The notes under the pieces were generated by a model. It was not told the DNA's origin. It did not search any database and was given only the letters and a program-made list of their open reading frames with translations. 64,000 nucleotides of DNA. Origin: CAVZBT01 sp963773605 (GTDB lineage Bacteria > Acidobacteriota > UBA6911). This document shows, in pieces, positions 8,882-16,881 of this stretch. A program made the position numbers and the translations under genes. Position 1 is the first letter of the stretch, and each line of letters starts with the position of its first letter. The stretch spans positions 186,001-250,000 of the forward strand of contig CAVZBT010000002.1 of the NCBI GenBank assembly GCA_963773605.1. The letters are read 5' to 3'.

Positions 8882-10300
8882 ATGGGTACAGAGTCGACAG
8901 TTACGCGTCGCGAGTTTCTCAGGACAGGGCTTGAATCCACGGCGGGCGTGGCCGCGTTCAGCGGTATCAGCTTTATTGCGCATCCGGAGCGCGTCTTCGG
9001 CGCCAACGACCGGGTCAGAGTGGCGGTCTGCGGAGTCCACGGCCGGGGCATGGATCACGTCGCCGGGTTCCGCGGCTTGAAGAACACGGAGGTTGCGGCC
9101 ATTTGCGATGTGGATGAAAACGTCCTGGCCCAGCGCCTGCCGCAGATCGAAAAGATGGGGATCCCCAGGCCGCGGACCTTCAGCGACATCCGCAAACTCC
9201 TTGACGACAAGTCGATCGACGCCATCTCCGTTGCCACGCCGAACCACTGGCACGCCCTCATGGGCATCTGGGCCTGCCAGGCCGGCAAAGACGCTTATAT
9301 CGAGAAGCCCTGCTGTCACAACCTGTGGGAAGGAAAGCAGTTGGTCAGGGCGGCAGAGAAGTACCACCGGATCGTACAGCACGGGACCCAGATTCGTTCC
9401 GCACCCGCATTGCAGGAGGCCGTGCGCCGGATGCGCGAGGGACTGCTGGGCGAAATCTACCTGGCACGCGGCCTCTGCTTCAAGTGGCGGGACACGATCG
9501 GCCGCGCGCCGGAGCAGCCTGTCCCGACCGGAGTTCAGTACGATCTGTGGACCGGCCCGGCGAAACTGCTGCCTTTCACCAAAAACCACTTCCATTACAA
9601 CTGGCATTGGATCTGGAATTACGGCAACGGGGACCTGGGCAACCAGGGCGTTCACCAGGTGGACGTCGCGCGCTGGGGCCTGGGTGTGAAGTTTCCCAAC
9701 CGCGTTTCCGCGGCGGGCGGGCATTTCATGTTTGACGACGACCAGGAGACCCCGAACACGCTCAACTGCGCCTTCGAGTACGACATGCCGGACGGCAAAC
9801 GCAAACTGCTGGAAATCGAGGTCCGTCACTGGATCACCCATCGCGAAGCCGGCATCGGGTCCGCGGCTTTCGGCAAACCCCAGGGACCCGTTCCGACCAC
9901 GGGTATGGGCGCGATCCAGGGTGATCGGAACACGATCGGCGATACCTTTTACGGTTCCAAGGGCTACCTCGCCACCGGCGACGAAGATCTCTGCGCCTTC
10001 CAGACGTGGCTCGGTGAGAAGCAGGAACCAGGCCTGCGCCAGCAGGCCGCGGGCGATCACTATGCGAATTTCATCGACTGCGTCAGAAGCAGGAAGAAGG
10101 AGAGCCTGAACGCTCCCATCGAAGAGGGTTACATCTCCGCGGGCCTGGTTCACCTGGCCAACGCGTCCTACAGGCTCAGGCGTTCGCTCAAATTAGATCC
10201 CGAGAGCCAGACGGTTATCGGCGACGAAGAAGCCAACCGCCTTCTCACCGACGGAGACCGGGGGTACCGGGCACCCTACCAGGTTCCGATGGAGGTGTAG
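8882..10300 (+). CDS. Tat-exported Gfo/Idh/MocA family oxidoreductase
   Basis: About 472 aa, intact. The ATG at 8882 follows AGGGGGAGTGAC. An alternative ATG at 8855 has no good ribosome site. The Tat signal VTRREFLRTGLESTAG precedes the Rossmann motif VAVCGVHGRG, the ATPNHWHA segment and EKPCCHN with the catalytic lysine. The C-terminal half has FHYNWHWIWNYGNGDLGNQG and DCVRSRKK, as in secreted dehydrogenases of soil bacteria. It differs clearly from the paralogue at 5996-7339, so the two probably act on different substrates. It closes the carbohydrate block. Confidence 0.91.
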   Translation: MGTESTVTRREFLRTGLESTAGVAAFSGISFIAHPERVFGANDRVRVAVCGVHGRGMDHVAGFRGLKNTEVAAICDVDENVLAQRLPQIEKMGIPRPRTFSDIRKLLDDKSIDAISVATPNHWHALMGIWACQAGKDAYIEKPCCHNLWEGKQLVRAAEKYHRIVQHGTQIRSAPALQEAVRRMREGLLGEIYLARGLCFKWRDTIGRAPEQPVPTGVQYDLWTGPAKLLPFTKNHFHYNWHWIWNYGNGDLGNQGVHQVDVARWGLGVKFPNRVSAAGGHFMFDDDQETPNTLNCAFEYDMPDGKRKLLEIEVRHWITHREAGIGSAAFGKPQGPVPTTGMGAIQGDRNTIGDTFYGSKGYLATGDEDLCAFQTWLGEKQEPGLRQQAAGDHYANFIDCVRSRKKESLNAPIEEGYISAGLVHLANASYRLRRSLKLDPESQTVIGDEEANRLLTDGDRGYRAPYQVPMEV

Positions 10301-10362
10301 GCCAGTATCCGTGGCTGAGTCATTGGATTTTTCCAGGGCGGCCCCCCAGCTCGCAACCGGAT

Positions 10363-10413
10363 GCGGCCGACTCCCCTGCTCTTCGCGGTCAAGGGAGCCG
10401 GCCGCTTGTTTTG
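10363..10413. terminator. Probable bidirectional terminator
   Basis: GCGGCCGACTCCC and GGGAGCCGGCCGC form an imperfect 13-bp stem around a 17-nt loop, followed on the plus strand by TTGTTTT. It sits between two convergent genes, where it can end transcription from both sides. Confidence 0.6.
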
Positions 10414-10432
10414 GAGACCAGCGTCCCGGTTT

Positions 10433-11796
10433 CTATTGAAGGGACTGCATGTCGAGGATTGACCCCAAAATGGCGCCAAGGATGCTGTACCTGCCGTTGG
10501 AATAGCGGCCATACTGATAGCGGCTGTAGTACCCATCTTCATAGCCGCGACGAAAACCCTCGCGAAAATAGTAGTTGTATTCGTCCTGGGCTACGTAATA
10601 ACCACCATAACCGTAGTTCGCGTCCTGATAGCCATAACTGTTTTGGTAGTTGAAACCCCAGCGATCCTGCCGGTCTGCCTGTCCGGCGCGGAAGCCTTCC
10701 TGGTACCCGTAGTTCACGGCCTGCCGGAGCATATTGGCGCCGTATCGATTCGTCTCGTAGTAGCGGCCGCCACGATTGTACCGATAGTTCCACGCGGTGT
10801 AGAAGTATGGATCACGATCGTAATCGTGGCGCTCGTTCCGGAGACTCATGCCCTGCTGACGTAGACGCGCTATGTACTCTTGCTGATAACGGTACTGCGC
10901 CATGCGTCCTTGTCGCTGAAGCTCTGCGATCATGCTGCTGTCCGACACGCTGCTGCTGATCCAGATTTTGACGGTACTGCGTCAGGCGCTGCTGCTGCTG
11001 CCCAATAAGCTGCTGCTGACGCTGTTGTGAGAGGCGGTCTTGTTGCAGTCTCTGGTCTTGCTGCTGTTGTTGCTGGACGCGCTGTTGCCAATCCTGGTCG
11101 CGCTGCCATTGCTGGGCGCGCTGCTGTCTGTTCTGCTCCTGCTGCTGCTGCTGCTGTCGCTGCTGCTGCCTATTTTGGTCCTGCTGCTGCACCCGCTGTT
11201 GTTGCTGTCTGTTTTGGTCCAGCTGCTGCTGTCGCTGCTGGGCGCTTGCCGCTGCGGCTGCCTGTTGCTGCTGCTGCTGCCTATTCTGGTCCAGCTGCTG
11301 CTGGGCCCGCTGTTGTTGCTGTCTGTCTTGGTCTAGCTGCTGCTGTCGCTGCTGGGCGCTTGCCGCTGCGGCTGCCTGTTGCTGCTGCTGTTGCCTATTC
11401 TGGTCCAGCTGCTGCTGGGCCCGCTGTTGTCGCTGTCTGTCTTGGTCCAGCTGCTGCTGTCGCTGCTGGGCGCTTGCCGCTGCGGCTGCCTGTTGCTGCT
11501 GCTGCCTATTTTGGTTCAGCTGCTGCTGCTGAGCGCGCTGCTGCTGTCTGTTCTGATCCAGCTGCTGTTGGGCCCGCGGTTGCTGCTGTGGTTGCTGTTG
11601 CGGCTGTTTCTTGTCCTGTTGCTGCTGCGCCTTGCGGTTGCTTCTTTTGTTTCTTGTTTTGCTGTTTCTGGTCTTTCTGGTCTTGCTGCTCTGGCTGCGG
11701 TTTTTGCTGTGCGTTGGTCGATAGGCTCATTCCCACCAACGACACCGCACTGATTACAGCCACCGCTACCAATCGGTTCAAGATATTGACTTTCAC
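10433..11796 (-). CDS. Secreted glutamine-rich repeat protein, frameshifted
   Basis: Exported low-complexity protein of about 450 aa. The GTG start at 11796 follows TAAGGAGGTGTGCC and a signal peptide is clear (LVAVAVISAVSLVGMSLSTNAQ). A Lys/Gln-rich stretch is followed by a long Gln/Arg/Asp region with three tandem 38-residue repeats (AQQRQQQLDQDRQQQQRAQQ and so on), and then a Tyr/Arg/Gly-rich C-terminal domain (YGYQEGFRAGQADRQDRWG; YYFREGFRRGYEDGYYSRYQ). Two frame changes, near 11640 and 10945, break it, both in or beside CAG-rich sequence. It is preceded by a copy of the stress promoter cassette. Function is unknown; composition suggests a surface or periplasmic scaffold. The C-terminal YGYQEGF-type repeats make it more than random Gln repeats. 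Confidence 0.75.
11215..11556 (-). repeat. Three tandem 114-bp repeats inside the Gln-rich gene
   Basis: The block GTCGCTGCTGGGCGCTTGCC on the plus strand recurs at 11231, 11345 and 11459, a period of 114 bp (38 codons). Near-identical copies suggest recent duplication or ongoing recombination, and may also have caused assembly errors. Confidence 0.8.
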
Positions 11797-11910
11797 GGCA
11801 CACCTCCTTAGGTAATCCGGTCGCTCGGTGGGATGCAGCCCACACGCCAAGCCACGAGGAGCACGATCAACAGGATGAGAACAATAACCACTTTCTTCGT
11901 TTGCGATTCG

Positions 11911-11940
11911 CCTCCCACCAGATCCCGGCTGGCGACTCGG
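11911..11940 (-). promoter_or_regulatory. Shared 5' leader segment of the promoter cassette
   Basis: On the minus strand this reads CGCCAGCCGGGATCTGGTGG followed by GAGGC, 10-40 nt past the -10 box. The same segment follows other cassette copies at 29050-29074 and 29765-29798, and more loosely at 25511-25546 and 45321-45357. It can form a short CCAG/CTGG hairpin in the untranslated leader. Confidence 0.55.
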
Positions 11941-11949
11941 GGCATTCTC

Positions 11950-12015
11950 CTTATACCTTGAGAGCATTGCGCCTGTCTGTTCAGAATGGCTCACGTGGGT
12001 GGTCAGAATTGCTCA
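11950..12015 (-). promoter_or_regulatory. Stress promoter cassette, copy 1 (to Gln-rich protein)
   Basis: Minus strand: direct repeats TGAGCAATTCTGACC and TGAGCCATTCTGAAC 22 bp apart, -35 CAGACA, 18-bp spacer, -10 TATAAG. The start codon at 11796 lies 153 nt downstream of the -10. Confidence 0.8.
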
Positions 12016-12063
12016 TGGCCGCCGTGCAGGGTGGCGGAAAGGACCGAGGATTTCACTTCAAGG

Positions 12064-12114
12064 CTAGCCGTGCAGAACCACACTGAGGAGTCCCCTTTGA
12101 GCCGTAAACCTGTC
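12064..12114 (-). pseudogene. Remnant of a Crp/Fnr regulator 3' end
   Basis: The minus strand encodes GLLSVVLHG followed by a stop. This matches the last residues of the three Crp/Fnr regulators in this window (GLLSVVLHD). The DNA around it aligns with their 3' ends, including the GAGGAG block on the plus strand. No effector or HTH domain sequence is visible upstream, so this is a short decayed fragment of a fourth copy. Confidence 0.4.
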
Positions 12115-12281
12115 TCCGTCTGCTTGGGTGTCGACAAGTCGGCACGTTGGATAGGAACTCGCGGGAGACCCCTTAAGAGTTGGAGGAACCGTGGGCACGG
12201 TTGCAACCTCGCCCACCTCTATGTCCGGACCGATGTGCGTTGCGACGGTGGCAGCCAGGAGCAAGGTTTGCCCGGCCAAGC

Positions 12282-12785
12282 CTATCGATCTAAGAACGCG
12301 GTTCGAAGCGTTCTCTCCCGCTCTGCTTTTTCCGCCTGCTCGAGTTCGTAGCGCTGTCTTTCCAACCCCTGCTTCTCCTTGATCTGTGCTACTACTTCGT
12401 CATAGTAGCTCTTCAGGCAGACGTAGTCGTCGCTATAGGTTTGCCGGTTCTTCAGTGTTGCACCCAACGAAAACAAACCGCCAGACCAATACTCAGCGAT
12501 GGTTGGAGAGAGCAGGTCATTGAAGACCACAATCCGAGATTCCCTGGGCGGGTGTAATGTCAGCTCGAACCTGAAGATTTCCCCAAAGTTATCTATTTTC
12601 CCTTGCACGAGGCCGTCTTCGGTTGCCTTGCTGCACTCTATGATTTCATGGGCTCGGAAAAAGCCAGGCTCACCCTCTGCTTTTGGTGCTCTATGCGTGC
12701 ACTGCCAGTCGGGATCGAGCCTCTTCAGTTTTTCGATGATTCGTTTTAGCTCCCCTGATAAGATAACCCCTCCGTTCCTTTCAAC
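12282..12785 (-). CDS. Hypothetical protein with charged C-terminal helix, start uncertain
   Basis: The open frame from 12785 encodes a plausible globular protein: GELKRIIEKLKRLDPDWQCT, GFFRAHEIIECSKATEDG, FRFELTLHPPRESRIVVFND, ending in a Glu/Arg-rich helix (KQGLERQRYELEQAEKAERE). The first conventional start is a GTG at 12608, but protein-like sequence continues upstream of it to a GGAGGGG ribosome-site-like element near 12770 with no ATG, GTG or TTG in frame. An indel or unusual start near the N-terminus is therefore likely. I do not recognise the family. Confidence 0.45.
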   Translation of the reverse strand, partial: VERNGGVILSGELKRIIEKLKRLDPDWQCTHRAPKAEGEPGFFRAHEIIECSKATEDGLVQGKIDNFGEIFRFELTLHPPRESRIVVFNDLLSPTIAEYWSGGLFSLGATLKNRQTYSDDYVCLKSYYDEVVAQIKEKQGLERQRYELEQAEKAERERTLRTAFLDR

Positions 12786-12931
12786 TTACCGGACTAACCA
12801 AGATTAACTCGTCGATGCACTCTCCGAGGTGCTCCGCCCGCTCCTGTCGTAGACTTGCGTCACGGTCATGCGCCGGCGACGCAACTGGACCTTTCGGATA
12901 TCGACGCCGGCGTCGAGGGGCAGGATGGGCA

Positions 12932-13273
12932 TCAGACGTCAATGCTTTTCGCCTTGGTTTCCGCCCCACCCGCCTTGATGGCGACCTTCACCGCATCTTC
13001 CATTGGATCTTTGAAAGGCACTTCGATTCGGAGCAATCCGTTCTCGTAGGTCGCTTCGGCTTTGGCTGGTTTCACCGGCCACCCCAAAGCCAGTGCTGAA
13101 ACGTATTCGATGTCTCTGGCTGGCGCTGTCAGGTGGACGCTGTCTTCCAGGACCTTCACATCGATGGTATCCGTTGGCGCTCCGGGGATGGCGAACTCCA
13201 CGATCAGCCTGTTGTTCTCCCCGTCCGCATACGCTACTGTATTGGGCGCAACCTTGATCCGGTCTATCTGCAT
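12932..13273 (-). CDS. Small heat shock protein, Hsp20/alpha-crystallin family
   Basis: ATP-independent cytoplasmic holdase, 113 aa. The ATG at 13273 follows AAAGGAGTGTACCAAA. Upstream in-frame codons only translate the promoter element and are excluded. The alpha-crystallin domain covers most of the protein: NRLIVEFAIPGAPTDTIDVK, VLEDSVHLTAP and ENGLLRIEVPFKDP, the last being the conserved GxLxI/V-type strand. There is almost no N-terminal arm and the C-terminal tail is short (GGAETKAKSIDV), so the protein is at the small end of the family. The stress promoter cassette lies 65 nt upstream, in line with a chaperone role. Confidence 0.88.
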   Translation of the reverse strand: MQIDRIKVAPNTVAYADGENNRLIVEFAIPGAPTDTIDVKVLEDSVHLTAPARDIEYVSALALGWPVKPAKAEATYENGLLRIEVPFKDPMEDAVKVAIKAGGAETKAKSIDV

Positions 13274-13337
13274 TTTGGTACACTCCTTTGCCCGTCTGTC
13301 TCGTTCAACAACAAAGCCTCTCTCTTGGCACAGTTCC

Positions 13338-13402
13338 TTTATGCTCTGAGACAGTGCGCGCGTCAGTTCAGTATTGCTCACACGTTTGGTCAAAATTGCT
13401 CA
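13338..13402 (-). promoter_or_regulatory. Stress promoter cassette, copy 2 (to Hsp20)
   Basis: Minus strand: TGAGCAATTTTGACC and TGAGCAATACTGAAC 22 bp apart, -35 CTGACG, 17-bp spacer, -10 CATAAA, start codon 64 nt downstream. Confidence 0.82.
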
Positions 13403-13607
13403 TCCAGGAATCGGCCACACCGGTCTGCAGCGATTTTTCCCCCGAAAAAGATCATGCGCTCCCGGGTGCAGAGCGCATGAAAATTCATCTGACAAATCAT
13501 GATTTCTTTGGGCACTATCATCATTACTTCGCGTTGGCTGTATGTACTCGCCGCCGCCACGCCGGCCTCTTCGGCGAACAGTGGGATTCTTGGTGGTTTG
13601 ATATAGA

Positions 13608-14265
13608 TCAGTCGTGCAGGACAACGCTGAGGAGGCCACTATGAACCGTCAAGCCGGTGGCGTCGTAGTCGATAAAGCCAAGCTTCCTGAACTTGTTCAT
13701 GAAATGACTGACCCGCGACCGGGTCGTGCCGACCATCTGCGCCAAGGTATCCTGATTTACTGTCGGGAACTACGGTTTCGGCCCTGCTCTCCTTGCCGAA
13801 ATGAGCCAGCAGCAGCAGAATCCGGGCCAGACGCTTTTCGCTCGAGTTGAAAAGCTGGTCGACGAGATCCGCTTCGTAGCGGATGTTGCGTGAAAGCAGA
13901 TGCTTGACGAACAATTCCGAAACGTCGTGCTGCTCGTGAAGCATGCGCGCCATCAGCGACTTCTCGATCTTGTCCAGGGTGCAATCGGTCATCGCGACAG
14001 CCGTCGCCATGCGCAACGGCTGACCTGCGAGGCATCCCTCGCCGAAGAACTCACCGGCGCCCAGGATGGCGACGATCGCTTCCTTGCCCTGCTGGGATAC
14101 AACGGTGAGCTTCACCTTGCCGCGCCGGAGGTAGAACAAGGAATCCGCAGGTTGTCCCTGCCGGAAGATGTTGCGGTCCGTGCCGTATTCCATGACGGTC
14201 TTCCCGCGGAAAATACCGGTGAGTACGGCTCCCCAATCCAAAGGTTGCGTCTTGCTATCCGCCAT
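13608..14265 (-). CDS. Crp/Fnr family transcriptional regulator, frameshifted near 3' end
   Basis: Cytoplasmic regulator of ~219 aa: cyclic-nucleotide-binding-like beta barrel (NIFRQGQPADSLFYLRRGKV, GKEAIVAILGAGEFFGEGCL), long dimerisation helix (HDVSELFVKHLLSRNIRYEADL) and a C-terminal winged HTH. The HTH (TLAQMVGTTRSRVSHFMNKF in the paralogues) is shifted out of frame by an indel near 13776 but is present in the DNA. The ATG at 14265 follows AAGGAGGTTGTC and matches the N-terminus of the two paralogues at 24716 and 25605. An in-frame ATG at 14400 also has a good ribosome site (GGGAGGAACAA), so a longer form is possible. No cysteine cluster for an iron-sulfur centre is visible, so it is not Fnr-like in sensing. 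Confidence 0.85.
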
Positions 14266-14730
14266 GACAACCTCCTTCTCTTGCTCGAGGCGAGCCGGGG
14301 CATCAAGAAGGGCTGGTTTCACACGTTGCATTCCGACGCTGCGACGATGCAATTCCGACCGATGCTTCAAAGGCATTATGTTGGGCTGGTTTGCCGACAT
14401 TTGTTCCTCCCTTAATAAACCCACCGTAAAGTCGAGGTGCCACCCGTTTGGTTCCGTCCCGCTCTGCGAAACCGTGAGTGCAGCAGATTCCTGACTGAAT
14501 ATGCCCCGGGATGGGCAGAGACAGTCACCGAGAGGTAGACCCCAGGGGGAGTTTCGGGTCCGAGCCGCCTGAGAGAGTCCCGCAACAAACGCCGGCGTCT
14601 CAGGTCCTCCCACGTCCACAGCGTAGCAGGAAGCAGTCTTTACGAGAACTAGGGGAACACCCGGCTTTCGAGGGAAAAAGCCCGGGGCAGGCTCGTCGAA
14701 GCAGCAATCGAGAAGACCGGGCCCGGGCTC
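14266..14730. other. Upstream region of a Crp gene, no separate gene
   Basis: This interval holds the possible N-terminal extension of the Crp gene (open to 14400 and beyond) and the spacer to the end of the histidine kinase gene. I see no promoter cassette copy and no other protein-like frame. Confidence 0.4.
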
Positions 14731-15923
14731 CTACGGTGCGGCCGACCGGGAGCTCTCAGACTCCGGATGCGCCGAAATGAATCCGGTTTTCAGCGGCAAG
14801 GTGAGCTTGAAGGTGGCTCCCTTCCCTTCACCGGAACTCTCGACCCATACTGTGCCGCCATGCTGTTCCACGATTTCGCGAACGATGGCCAGCCCAAGGC
14901 CGAGGCCGTCGTGTTCCCGCGTCGTCGTGCAGTCGTCCTGGCTGAACCGTTCGAAAATGTGAGGCTTGAAATCGGCGCGGATTCCCTGGCCCGTGTCCGC
15001 GATAGAGATCCGTGCGTCGGAACGGCCGTAGGTGAGGGCAATCCGTATCCGGCCGCCACCTGCGGTAAAACGGATGGCGTTCGACAGCAGGTTCCAGAGC
15101 ACCTGCCGGAGCCGGTTGGCATTGCCGGCGATGCGGCTTACCGAAGGTTGGAGATCGAGATCCAGCCCCACGCCCCTGTCCTCGGCCGCCGGGCGCAGCG
15201 AGTCCACTGCATCCTCTATGAGATACGATAGATCGAGGGCCTCCATCTCGAGCTGGAGCTTGCCTGTCGCGATGCGGGAGGCGTCGAGAAGATCGTTGAT
15301 GAGCCGCGCCTGTGCCTGTGCATTCCGTTCGATGATGTCGAGCGCGTGGGCGGCTTTCGGGCCATCGAGATTCAGGGTCCGCAGCAGGTGCGCCCAGCCC
15401 AGGATCGCGTTGAGCGGAGTGCGCAACTCGTGGGACACCATGGCGAGAGATTCGTCTTTGGCGAGGTTGATCGCCTTTGCCAGCGCCGCTCGTTCCTGGG
15501 CGCAGATCCGGGCACGTTTCGCGTCGGCGTGCTTCCGCGCGGTCACGTCGCGGAAGATCAGCACGACGCCGCCGATTTCCCCGTTCTCGCCGAGTATCGG
15601 GGCCCCCGAATCGTCGATGGGCCGTTCGGTTCCGTCGCGCGCAATAAGGAGCGACGGGCTCGGGGAACACGACGACGGCGCCTTCCCGCACGACACGTTC
15701 TGCAAGGTTGTCGACCGGCTCGCGCGTGGACTCGCTGACGATCGGAAAGACGTCGGCGAGCGGCACGACCAGCCGCCTCAGCCTCGCTCCACCCCGTCAG
15801 CGCCTCGGCCACCGGGTTCATGAACGTGACCCGACCTTGCCGGTCCGTCGCGATGACGCCGTCGCCGATGCTCCGGAGCGTGGTCACAAGCCATTCCGCT
15901 CGATCCCGCTGATCCTGTGACAT
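14731..15923 (-). CDS. PAS domain sensor histidine kinase, frameshifted
   Basis: Cytoplasmic kinase of about 400 aa with no membrane segment. A PAS domain (LRSIGDGVIATDRQGRVTFM, NPVAEALTGWSEAEA) leads through a second PAS-like or PAC stretch (PIDDSGAPILGENGEIGGVV, LIFRDVTARK) to the HisKA domain with H-box MVSHELRTPLNAILGW. The catalytic domain has N-box VLWNLLSNAIRF, G1 DTGQGI and G2 GLGLAIV. Two indels, near 15770 and 15665, break the PAS part. The ATG at 15923 is preceded by GAGG; a GTG at 15947 is the alternative. It lies downstream of a NarL regulator on the same strand, with a bipartite CTAG motif in between. Confidence 0.82.
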
Positions 15924-16166
15924 ACGGCCTCGACTTACTTTGTCCACTGGTCAGGCTTCAGGCGCCTGCGGTCTGGACCTACCGCCGGAAGTGGAACCTT
16001 CAAAAACCATCCCTTCTGCGCAAGACTATGGGCAACTCGAGCTTTTGCACGGGTTGCGCGTCAGCCAGACCACCCCCCTGGGGACATTCTCAGGAAAGGA
16101 GTACATTGCCTGGTGCCCGTACAGAGACTAAGTTTAGTGGTCGAGAATAGCAGGAAGGGCGCTGCA

Positions 16167-16214
16167 GCAAAACTAGGCGAAGGCCTAGTTTTGCACCGAA
16201 AAGAGCCTAGCCGC
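16167..16214 (-). promoter_or_regulatory. Bipartite GCCTAG motif plus perfect hairpin upstream of the PAS kinase
   Basis: 16183-16214 reads GCCTAGTTTTG, 11 nt, GCCTAGCCGC on the plus strand. The same two blocks with the same spacing occur at 43458-43489. Here the first block is also one arm of a perfect palindrome, GCAAAACTAGGC, 4-nt loop, GCCTAGTTTTGC (16167-16194). It starts right after the stop of the response regulator gene and lies 240 nt upstream of the kinase start. It could be a regulator site, a terminator, or both; the conserved second copy favours a binding site. Confidence 0.55.
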
Positions 16215-16868
16215 TCAGGACGAACGTTCTGCGGTAATGATGCCATGCTCGATGGCATAGCGCGTGAAATCCGCGACGGTCCGCAGGTTCAGCCTTTGCC
16301 CGATCGCAGCCTTGTGAAACTCCACTGTCTTTACGGTAATCCTCAAGATAGACGCGATTTCTTTGCGGCTTCGTCCTTCGGCCACCAGCTGCAGGACCTC
16401 ACGCTGGCGCGGAGTCAAGCCGTGTGGAAACTTGCTTGCCGATTTCGAGGAGGCGATCAGCACTTCCAGGGCATTCCGGGTAACCAGAGGGCTGACATAA
16501 TAATGGCCCTTCATCACTTCGCGGATTGCGGTGAGCAGCTCCGAGGCGGCCGCCCTCTTCAAGAGATATCCGGCGGCACCCGCCCGAAACGCTTCCTCCA
16601 CATAGTCGGGATTCGAGTGCATTGTGAGAAAAATCACTCGGGCTGAAGGCAGAAGCTTCCGGAGCCGGTACGCGGCGTCGATTCCATTCATAATCGGCAT
16701 TGAAATATCGAGAAGAACGACATCGGGCTTCAGATTCTTTGCGGCGGCCAGAAGCGCCTGTCCGTCCTCTACGCTGCCTACCAGCTCAAACTCCGGCTCG
16801 AGCATCAGCCGGATGCCCTCGAGCAACAATGTGTGATCGTCGGCGAGCAGCAGGCGCGGTCGTCGCAT
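16215..16868 (-). CDS. NarL/FixJ family response regulator (LuxR-type HTH)
   Basis: 217 aa, intact. The receiver domain has the acidic pair in LLLADDH, the phosphorylated Asp in VVLLDISMP (about residue 54), the Thr in FLTMHS and the Lys in YLLKRA. The C-terminal LuxR HTH is LTPRQREVLQLVAEGRSRKE, then IASILRITVKTVEFHKAAI. It begins 13 bp after the end of the CheB-CheR-PAS-kinase gene, so the two are almost certainly co-transcribed and form a two-component pair. That kinase's HisKA_3 domain is the type that partners with NarL regulators. Confidence 0.93.
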   Translation of the reverse strand: MRRPRLLLADDHTLLLEGIRLMLEPEFELVGSVEDGQALLAAAKNLKPDVVLLDISMPIMNGIDAAYRLRKLLPSARVIFLTMHSNPDYVEEAFRAGAAGYLLKRAAASELLTAIREVMKGHYYVSPLVTRNALEVLIASSKSASKFPHGLTPRQREVLQLVAEGRSRKEIASILRITVKTVEFHKAAIGQRLNLRTVADFTRYAIEHGIITAERSS

Positions 16869-16881
16869 CCAGGCTCCTTGT

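Noticed and set aside
11040..11753. Plus-strand leucine- and alanine-rich open frames over the CAG repeat region
   Set aside because: They are mirror frames of the Gln-rich minus-strand gene: CTG reads as Leu and GCT as Ala. That gene has a signal peptide, a ribosome site and a promoter.
13274..13393. N-terminal extension of Hsp20 reading VSNTELTR, and similar peptides (STTELTR, SRTELTR) in other open frames
   Set aside because: These peptides are translations of the promoter cassette itself read on the opposite or same strand. The real ribosome site and ATG lie downstream, at 13273 for Hsp20.
16167..16194. Perfect hairpin as a simple terminator of the response regulator gene
   Set aside because: On the minus strand it has no T-run after the stem, and one arm belongs to the bipartite motif conserved at 43458-43489. 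A terminator role is possible but not the best explanation.
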